Origin: Thiocapsa sp035467215
Lineage (GTDB): Bacteria > Pseudomonadota > Gammaproteobacteria > Chromatiales > Chromatiaceae
Direction: 5' to 3'
Assembly (NCBI RefSeq): GCF_035467215.1
Contig: NZ_DATITZ010000123.1
Location: 1 to 11,039 of the forward strand
DNA: 11,039 nt
Shown: positions 6,524 to 11,039 of the stretch, in pieces
Layout: every line of letters begins with the position of its first letter
Numbering within the stretch: position 1 is the stretch's first letter
Notes under the pieces: generated by a model
What the model was told of the DNA's origin: nothing
Seen by the model: only the letters and a program-made list of their open reading frames with translations
The model's database searches: none
Translations under genes and position numbers: made by a program

Positions 6524-6528
6524 AGGAG
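6524..6528 (+). promoter_or_regulatory. Ribosome binding site supporting a GTG start
   Basis: AGGAG lies 9 nt before the GTG at 6538. It argues against the in-frame ATG at 6499, whose extra 13 residues do not look like a conserved part of the FAD domain. Confidence 0.6.
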
Positions 6529-6537
6529 AACGCAGCG

Positions 6538-8280
6538 GTGACAACCAGAACAAAGGCGCACGACTCCCCGACAATCCTGATCGTCGGCGGCGTGGCGGGC
6601 GGCGCATCGGCGGCCGCGCGGGCCCGCCGTGTCAACGAGCATGCCCGGATCATCATGTTCGAGCGCGACCCCTATGTGTCCTTCGCCAACTGCGGCCTAC
6701 CCTATTTCATCGGCGGCGAGATCGCCGATCGCGCCCAGCTCCTGGTCGCGACGCCGGAGCTGTTTCGCGATCGGTTTCTGATCGACGCACGCATCCGCCA
6801 CGAGGTGATCGCGATCCACCGAGAGACCAAGCGGGTCCTGGTCAAGAATCTCGACACGGGCGAGCACTACGGGGAGGGCTACGACAAGCTCATCCTCTCG
6901 CCCGGTGCCGCGCCGATCGTGCCGCCGATCCCGGGTGCGACGGCACAAGGTGTCTTCAGCCTGCGCAATCTGGGGGACATGGACCGGATCATCGCCGGAA
7001 TGGCGCACGCGAAAGAGGCCGTCGTGGTCGGTGCAGGCTACATCGGTCTGGAGGTCGCGGAGCAGTTCATCCGTCGGGGTCTGAAGGTCACGGTCGTGGA
7101 GCTGCAGAACCAGGTCATGCCCTTCTTCGATCGCGAGATCGCCGAGCCGCTCCACCGCGAGAGCGAGCGCAACGGGGTGCGACTCGAGCTCGGCCGCGGT
7201 GTCGCCGCGATCGAGCAGACCGACGGGGCCGTGTCCGGCGTGACCCTCGCCGACGGAACCCGCCTGCCGGCGGACCTGGTGCTGATGAGTATCGGCGTGC
7301 GCCCGAACGTGGCGCTCGCGGTGGAGGCCGGGCTGACCATCGGGGCCAGCGGCGGCGTCGCCACCGACGCCTACATGCGCACCTCGGACCCGGACATCTA
7401 TGCGGTCGGGGATGCCGCCGAATACGCCTTCGGTCCGACCGGGGAGCGCATGCGGGTCCCGCTCGCCGGCATCGCCAATCGCACCGGTCGGCTGGCCGGC
7501 GAGCACGCCGCGACGGGGACCTCGCGCCCGGCCCCGGCGGCATGGAGCACCTCCGTGGTGCGCGTCTTCGGCTACGCCGCCGGGATCGCGGGTCTGTCGC
7601 TGCACGCGGCGCGGCAGGCCGGATTCGATGCGCGCGCGGTGCATATCGTCTCCTACCACCACGCGAGCTACTATCCGGGTGCGGCGCCGATCGGCATCAA
7701 GCTGGTCTACGAGACGGGTACGGGCCGCGTGCTCGGCGCGCAGGTGGTCGGCGCCGCGGGCGTGGACAAGCGTCTCGACATCGTCGCGACCCTGATCCAC
7801 TTCAAGGGGACAATCGAGGATCTCGGGTCGCTGGATCTCGCCTACGCACCGCCCTTCGGCTCGGCCAAGGATCCGCTGCACATGGCCGCCTTCGTCGCAC
7901 AGAACGACCTCGACGGGCTCGCGCCGCTGATCCAGCCGGACGCGGATCTCTCCGCCTTTCAGGTCGTGGATGTCCGCGAGGCGGCGGAGCTCGAGGAGCT
8001 TCCGCTGTGCGATGCGCCCCACGCCAAGCACATCCGACTCGACGATCTGCGCGACCGGCTCGGCGAGCTCGATCCTGCCTTGCCCACGGTGGTCTCCTGC
8101 CGTGGCGGGCAGCGCGCGTACGCGGCGGTGCGCATCCTGGCGCAGCATGGTTTTGCGGAGGTCTACAATCTCTCGGGCGCGGCGGCCATGCGGGACTTTG
8201 CGCTGAACCGTCGCTCCGGTGCCGAGCCCGCAACGCATGTCGACCTGCCGCGTCCCGAGCACCTGGTCGACGATGCCTGA
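6538..8280 (+). CDS. CoA-disulfide/persulfide reductase with C-terminal rhodanese domain (CoADR-RHD type)
   Basis: This 580-residue cytoplasmic flavoenzyme is expected to reduce CoA disulfides, CoA persulfides or polysulfide with NAD(P)H, as CoADR-RHD/Npsr proteins do. Seen in order: the FAD motif TILIVGGVAGGASAAARARR (about 12-31); redox cysteine C52 in SFANCGLPY; the NAD motif VVVGAGYIGLEVAEQF; and the flavin contact IYAVGDAAE. The dimerisation domain ends with DLAYAPPFGSAKDPLH. A rhodanese domain follows at about 470-560, with active cysteine C521 in SCRGGQRAY. I chose the GTG at 6538 because AGGAG (6524-6528) lies 9 nt upstream; an ATG at 6499 in the same frame would put this site inside the gene. 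The rhodanese half suggests persulfide sulfur is passed to C52. It is divergent from a shorter paralogue without rhodanese, and a baeRF gene follows after 105 bp. Confidence 0.92.
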   Translation: MTTRTKAHDSPTILIVGGVAGGASAAARARRVNEHARIIMFERDPYVSFANCGLPYFIGGEIADRAQLLVATPELFRDRFLIDARIRHEVIAIHRETKRVLVKNLDTGEHYGEGYDKLILSPGAAPIVPPIPGATAQGVFSLRNLGDMDRIIAGMAHAKEAVVVGAGYIGLEVAEQFIRRGLKVTVVELQNQVMPFFDREIAEPLHRESERNGVRLELGRGVAAIEQTDGAVSGVTLADGTRLPADLVLMSIGVRPNVALAVEAGLTIGASGGVATDAYMRTSDPDIYAVGDAAEYAFGPTGERMRVPLAGIANRTGRLAGEHAATGTSRPAPAAWSTSVVRVFGYAAGIAGLSLHAARQAGFDARAVHIVSYHHASYYPGAAPIGIKLVYETGTGRVLGAQVVGAAGVDKRLDIVATLIHFKGTIEDLGSLDLAYAPPFGSAKDPLHMAAFVAQNDLDGLAPLIQPDADLSAFQVVDVREAAELEELPLCDAPHAKHIRLDDLRDRLGELDPALPTVVSCRGGQRAYAAVRILAQHGFAEVYNLSGAAAMRDFALNRRSGAEPATHVDLPRPEHLVDDA

Positions 8281-8385
8281 CCGCGCGGCCGGACAAAGCG
8301 ACCCCTCTTTTCTTCCCGACCCGTCCATACACCGGACCGGCGTCGACACCGCCGCCGTCCATCACCACCACCGGAGAGACCACGC

Positions 8386-9507
8386 ATGCTTTATCTCGAT
8401 CTTCCGACCGCCGACGAGCTGGCCGACCTGGCCACCCAGCGCAACGACATCGCGGTGTCCATCATCCTGCCTACCACCCCGATCAGCACCGAAACGGACG
8501 CCGATCGCATCCTACTGAAGAATCTGACCAAGGAAGCACTCGCTCAACTGGAGGCTGCGGGGGCCGACAAGCGGCGCGTCAACGACCTGATCGAGGAGCT
8601 GGACGATCTCGTCGAGGACGACGAATTCTGGCGTTTCCAAGCCCACGGCTTGGTGGTCTTCGCCACGCCTGACAATCTGCGCACCTTCCGCGTCCCCAAT
8701 GCAGTGGAGCCCTTGGTCAAGGTCTCCGACCGCTTTCATCTGAAACCCCTGCTGCGCTCGGTCAATTTCTGCAACAGCGGCTACGTCCTGGCCTTGGCCG
8801 ACGGAGGCGTGCGCCTGATCGAGGTCTCGGCGGATCTGCCCGCAAGCGAGGTGAAGATCGCGGGGATGCCGACGGACGCCGCCTCGTCGGTCGGCGTGGC
8901 GAGCATCGCCACCCGCTCCTACAGCGGACGCATCGGCGGATCCGAGGGCAAGAAGGTCCGGCTGCGGCAATATGCGCGCAAGGTCGACGGTGCCCTGCGC
9001 GGACTCTTGGCCGGTAGCTCGGCCCCCTTGATCCTGGCCTCGGTCGAGAGCCTCGGCGCCATCTATCGCTCGGTCAACAGCTATCCACACCTGGTCGCCG
9101 AAGGGATCGAAGGCAATCCGGAGCGGATGTCGGGAACCGAGCTGGCCGCGGCCGCGCGCCCCATCCTGGACGCGCTCTACGCCAAGCAAATCACCGACTG
9201 GAACGCGCTCTTTCAACAACGCGTCAACGAGGACCGCTCCACCACCGACATCGCCCGCACCGCGCGTGCGGCCACCTTCGGCGCGGTCCAAAGCCTGCTG
9301 GTCGACATGGATCAAATCGTGAACGGCACAGTCGCTGAGTCGGACGGCACCGTCACCTTCGCGGCTGACGCGAGCGCCGACACCTACGGGGTCATCGACG
9401 ATATCGCCCGCCGGGTCCTTCTGTCAGGGGGCGAGGTGTTGAGCGTGCGCGCGCAGGACATTCCGGAAGGCAAGGCGCTGGCGGCAATCCTGCGTTACGC
9501 CGTTTAA
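8386..9507 (+). CDS. Bacterial eRF1-like (baeRF-family) protein
   Basis: The 373-residue protein resembles the bacterial archaeo-eukaryotic release factor (baeRF) families, predicted from comparative genomics to act at the ribosome in rescue or termination. The N-terminal region (IAVSIILPTTPISTETDADR, LLKNLTKEALAQLEAAGADK) precedes a middle domain with GLVVFATPDNLRTFRVPN and FHLKPLLRSV. The C-terminal eRF1_3-like domain holds APLILASVESLGAIYRSV and ends with GGEVLSVRAQDIPEGKALAA, then ILRYAV, the usual finish of this group. I see no GGQ motif. The subfamily is probably the one often labelled baeRF11, but that is not certain. GGAGAG at 8373-8378 lies 7 nt before the ATG. Neighbours are the rhodanese reductase upstream and a convergent UspA, which fits a stress role by inference. 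Confidence 0.75.
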   Translation: MLYLDLPTADELADLATQRNDIAVSIILPTTPISTETDADRILLKNLTKEALAQLEAAGADKRRVNDLIEELDDLVEDDEFWRFQAHGLVVFATPDNLRTFRVPNAVEPLVKVSDRFHLKPLLRSVNFCNSGYVLALADGGVRLIEVSADLPASEVKIAGMPTDAASSVGVASIATRSYSGRIGGSEGKKVRLRQYARKVDGALRGLLAGSSAPLILASVESLGAIYRSVNSYPHLVAEGIEGNPERMSGTELAAAARPILDALYAKQITDWNALFQQRVNEDRSTTDIARTARAATFGAVQSLLVDMDQIVNGTVAESDGTVTFAADASADTYGVIDDIARRVLLSGGEVLSVRAQDIPEGKALAAILRYAV

Positions 9508-9520
9508 GGGCGCCGGTCCG

Positions 9521-9555
9521 CTGCCTCCTGCCTCCTGCCTCCTGCCTCCTGCCTC
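9521..9555. repeat. Heptamer tandem repeat, CTGCCTC x5
   Basis: Five exact copies of the 7-bp unit CTGCCTC lie 14 bp after the stop of the baeRF gene. The gene on the other side is convergent, so the repeat is in a 3'-3' intergenic region. It strongly favours pyrimidines on the plus strand. Copy number is likely to vary by slippage. Confidence 0.95.
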
Positions 9556-9574
9556 CAGCTCAGCCTGATCGAAG

Positions 9575-9630
9575 CTGGTGGCTGATGGCTGGTGGCTGGC
9601 GGCTGGCGGCTGACGGCTGGCGGCTGACGG
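9575..9630. repeat. Heptamer tandem repeat, CTGRYGG x8
   Basis: Eight 7-bp units follow CTG[G/A][T/C]GG: three carry T and five carry C at position 5, and G and A are mixed at position 4. The array ends immediately before the UspA stop codon region (9632). It has the same period as the CTGCCTC array 20 bp to the left but a different sequence. The region between contains CAGCTCAG, echoed by CTCAGCTC at 9631. Confidence 0.92.
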
Positions 9631-9631
9631 C

Positions 9632-10069
9632 TCAGCTCACCACCGTGACCGGCCGATGCGCCGTGCGGATCACCGCATCCGACACGCTGCCGATGATCAG
9701 CTTCTGTACCTTACCCAGACCTCTGCGGCCCATCACGATCAAGGCGTCGGTGGCCTCCGCTGCGGCGACGATCTCCTCGCGCGGCTCGCCCCAGACACTC
9801 TTCTCTTCGATCGTCAAGTCGTCCGCTTTGCCGATCGCCTCCCGTGCCTTGCCGAAGGCGAGGTTGGCCGCGTCGTGACTGATGGCGTCGATCTCCGTGC
9901 GCGGGCGATGCGCCATGCCCAACAGCTCGTTGCTGGTCGGGGAGAACACGTGCAGAAGCTGGATCGGTGAGCCCGTGGCGCGCGCCAGATCGGCGGCGAA
10001 CACGGCAGCGCGTGCGGCGCCCTCCGAACCATCCACCGGAACGATGATGATGTTGTAGTGTGAAACCAT
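9632..10069 (-). CDS. Universal stress protein, UspA family (ATP-binding type)
   Basis: The 145-residue single-domain Usp has the standard fold order. The first strand is YNIIIVPVDGSEGAARAA (about 5-22), with D13 at the ATP adenine position. QLLHVFSP is the second strand. VWGEPREEIVAAAEATDALI forms the fourth helix. The ATP motif G-2x-G-9x-G-S is complete at G114, G117, G127 and S128 (GRRGLGKVQKLIIGS), so the protein probably binds ATP like MJ0577-type members. It ends HRPVTVVS, the usual last strand. AAAGGAGG (plus 10081-10088) lies 11 nt before the ATG at 10069, a strong ribosome site at the long end of the usual spacing. It is divergent from the HdeD-like gene, suggesting shared stress control; no clear promoter was read. 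Confidence 0.93.
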   Translation of the reverse strand: MVSHYNIIIVPVDGSEGAARAAVFAADLARATGSPIQLLHVFSPTSNELLGMAHRPRTEIDAISHDAANLAFGKAREAIGKADDLTIEEKSVWGEPREEIVAAAEATDALIVMGRRGLGKVQKLIIGSVSDAVIRTAHRPVTVVS

Positions 10070-10115
10070 GCGTGTGGAACCTCCTTTGCACTTGAGAATC
10101 GAGCTGACTGCAACG

Positions 10116-10128
10116 TCCGGATCGGACA
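10116..10128. promoter_or_regulatory. Small inverted repeat upstream of uspA-like gene
   Basis: GTCCG-GAT-CGGAC is a perfect 5+5 inverted repeat 46 bp before the Usp start codon, in the divergent intergenic region. It may be an operator, but the arms are short and GC-rich sequence makes such repeats common. Confidence 0.25.
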
Positions 10129-10184
10129 GGCGTCACTGAAATCGGAATAGGCCGACAGGGTAGACCGGCGTATGATTTCGCGGC

Positions 10185-10217
10185 GGCTCCGGACCCGCCG
10201 TTACCGGGATCCGAGCC
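10185..10217 (+). other. GC-rich hairpin in the presumed hdeD-like leader
   Basis: GGCTC at 10185-10189 pairs with GAGCC at 10213-10217. Inner GC pairs and single-base bulges give a stem of about 12 pairs around a CCGTTAC-like loop, followed by TTT at 10218-10220. It ends 55 bp before the ATG at 10273. It might shape the mRNA leader or weakly terminate incoming transcription; the T-run is too short for a confident terminator. Confidence 0.3.
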
Positions 10218-10272
10218 TTTCACCGGCTTCGACACAGCCTACCGAGCCAAGTGCCATTATAGGAGATCACGC

Positions 10273-10854
10273 ATGGCGAACGACCAGAATACGCCCGTCT
10301 TGCAGCATCCCGTGTTCGGCGATCTGAGCCGCAATTGGGGATGGCTTCTCGCATTCGGTATCCTCTCCATCATCCTCGGTACGGTCGGAATGGGGATGAC
10401 GTTCGGCCTCACGCTCGTCAGCGTCGTGTTTTTCGGGGCACTGCTGATCGTCGGCGGAACCTTTCAGCTCGTCGATGCCTTCAAGTGCCAAGGTTGGAGG
10501 GGTGCACTCTGGCACATCTTGATCGCCCTGCTCTACATCGCGGGCGGACTGCTGATCGTCGTCGATCCGGTTCTTGCCTCCGAAACCCTCACGTTGGCGC
10601 TGGCCGGCGTCCTCATCGCCGTCGGCGTGTCGCGTGCCATCATGGCCCTCCAACATCGGGGACAGAACGGTTGGGGCTGGCTGGTGCTGTCGGGCCTGAT
10701 CTCGATCGCGCTCGGCGCCATGATCATCGCCAAGTGGCCGATGTCCGGCATGTGGGTCATCGGTCTTTTTGTCGCCATCGAGCTGATCTTCAACGGCTGG
10801 GCCTATCTGTTCGTCGCGCTCGCCGCGCGTCGCGCCGGCCAGCTCGCCCGCTGA
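10273..10854 (+). CDS. HdeD/DUF308-family inner-membrane protein
   Basis: The 193-residue protein is very hydrophobic with six predicted membrane segments at about residues 22-42, 47-67, 79-97, 103-124, 134-153 and 158-184. They are arranged as a repeated pair pattern typical of HdeD. The repeated G-x-x-x-x-x-x-G helices and the short loop with QHRGQNGWGW fit the family. In E. coli, HdeD contributes to acid resistance at high cell density; its molecular action is not established. The ATG at 10273 has AGGAG at 10261-10265. It is transcribed away from the UspA gene and a hairpin repeat follows its stop by 6 bp. The cytoplasmic tail is short and basic. Confidence 0.88.
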   Translation: MANDQNTPVLQHPVFGDLSRNWGWLLAFGILSIILGTVGMGMTFGLTLVSVVFFGALLIVGGTFQLVDAFKCQGWRGALWHILIALLYIAGGLLIVVDPVLASETLTLALAGVLIAVGVSRAIMALQHRGQNGWGWLVLSGLISIALGAMIIAKWPMSGMWVIGLFVAIELIFNGWAYLFVALAARRAGQLAR

Positions 10855-10858
10855 CCCG

Positions 10859-10891
10859 TAGGATAGGTAGAGCGCAGCGAAACCCATCCTC
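10859..10891. repeat. REP-like dispersed hairpin after hdeD-like gene
   Basis: GGATAGGT (10861-10868) and ACCCATCC (10882-10889) form an inverted repeat with one mismatch around a GAGCGCAGCG-containing loop. The sequence GTAGGAT-GGTAGAGCGCAGCG-AAACCCATCC resembles a hairpin element that I recall as scattered in many copies between genes of Chromatiaceae and related gammaproteobacteria. Here it begins just after the stop codon and could stabilise the mRNA 3' end or end transcription. Copy number outside the window cannot be seen. Confidence 0.55.
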
Positions 10892-11039
10892 CAAACCTCC
10901 TGTTGTTCCCCATCCTGATCCGCAAACCACCGGCAGTTTTCGCAGGAAGTATTCCACCGGTGATGTCGTTTTCCGGTGAGTGAATGCGGGGCCGCTCGAC
11001 CGCGGATTTCTCGAGCGCGTCACCGGCGTGCATCCTCGC
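10892..11039. other. Right-edge sequence with no secure gene
   Basis: About 150 bp at the right edge. The block 10954-10976 carries two CCGGTG words (10957-10962 and 10973-10978). A GTG at 10980 opens a frame to the window end reading VNAGPLDRGFLERVTGVHPR, which has protein-like codon use and could be the start of a next gene. It has no ribosome site and too little length to call. Minus-strand frames here run through the hairpin repeat and look spurious. Confidence 0.3.

Noticed and set aside
6697..8349. A 550-codon open frame on the minus strand opposite the rhodanese reductase.
   Set aside because: It is a shadow frame of a well-supported gene, with low-complexity basic composition and no ribosome site.
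8512..9315. A 267-codon minus-strand frame inside the baeRF gene.
   Set aside because: It is an antisense shadow; the plus strand has the ribosome site and the conserved C-terminal motif.
9521..9630. A CRISPR-like or integron-like repeat array.
   Set aside because: The units are 7 bp with no spacers, so these are simple tandem repeats.
10171..10176. TATGAT as a -10 box for the hdeD-like gene.
   Set aside because: It matches five of six consensus bases, but the nearest -35-like CCGACA is only 13 bp away and the bulged hairpin would lie in the leader. The support is too weak to list as a promoter.
10803..11033. A minus-strand frame of 76 codons at the right edge.
   Set aside because: It reads through the hairpin repeat and into the hdeD-like gene, and no ribosome site precedes its start.

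Overview
The window is high-GC throughout, with strongly GC-biased third codon positions. Its gene content suggests a gammaproteobacterium, and a purple sulfur bacterium (Chromatiaceae) is the best guess. That guess rests on the general look of the proteins, on the rhodanese-fused CoA-disulfide/polysulfide reductase, and on a short hairpin repeat after the last gene that I associate with such genomes. The genus cannot be fixed from the sequence alone. I found no rRNA, tRNA, CRISPR array or transposase.

Layout. (1) At 1-2530 there is the C-terminal part of an FtsX-type ABC permease (cut by the window edge) and a HlyD/MacA-like periplasmic adaptor: most of a MacAB/Dev-type export system whose ATPase should lie upstream. 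(2) At 2531-3600 there is a zone of broken genes. It holds a cardiolipin-synthase/phospholipase-D fragment missing its N-terminus and its second HKD site, then about 40 codons of the C-terminal tail of an SLC13-type permease. (3) At 3622-4325, on the minus strand, is a Phd/YefM-ParE type toxin-antitoxin pair with a readable promoter: a perfect TTGACA box, a 17-bp spacer, a -10 overlapped by an AT-rich palindrome, and three tandem 14-bp repeats that carry the -35. (4) At 4337-6292 (minus) is a flavin disulfide reductase of the CoA-disulfide reductase/NADH oxidase class. It is coupled by a TGAGATG junction to a phosphate acetyl/butyryltransferase gene broken by an internal deletion. (5) Divergent from it, at 6538-8280 (plus), is a second enzyme of the same class fused to a C-terminal rhodanese domain, followed by a bacterial eRF1-like (baeRF) protein at 8386-9507. 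(6) Convergent to that, a UspA protein (minus) lies beyond two back-to-back period-7 tandem repeats. (7) Divergent from UspA is an HdeD/DUF308 membrane protein, then the hairpin repeat and the window end.

Working together (inference): the right half (4337-10854) reads as a redox and stress-survival neighbourhood. It has two CoA/persulfide-type flavoenzymes (one with a sulfur-transfer domain), a broken acyl-phosphate enzyme, a ribosome-rescue-like protein, a universal stress protein and an acid-stress membrane protein. The left half is an export system followed by genomic scar tissue and a toxin-antitoxin module. I see no clearly new multi-gene defence system. The points most worth checking are the toxin-antitoxin promoter built on tandem repeats, the divergent reductase pair with its 17-bp inverted repeat and tiny ORF, the baeRF protein in a stress context, and the cluster of three gene-decay events between 2.5 and 4.9 kb.
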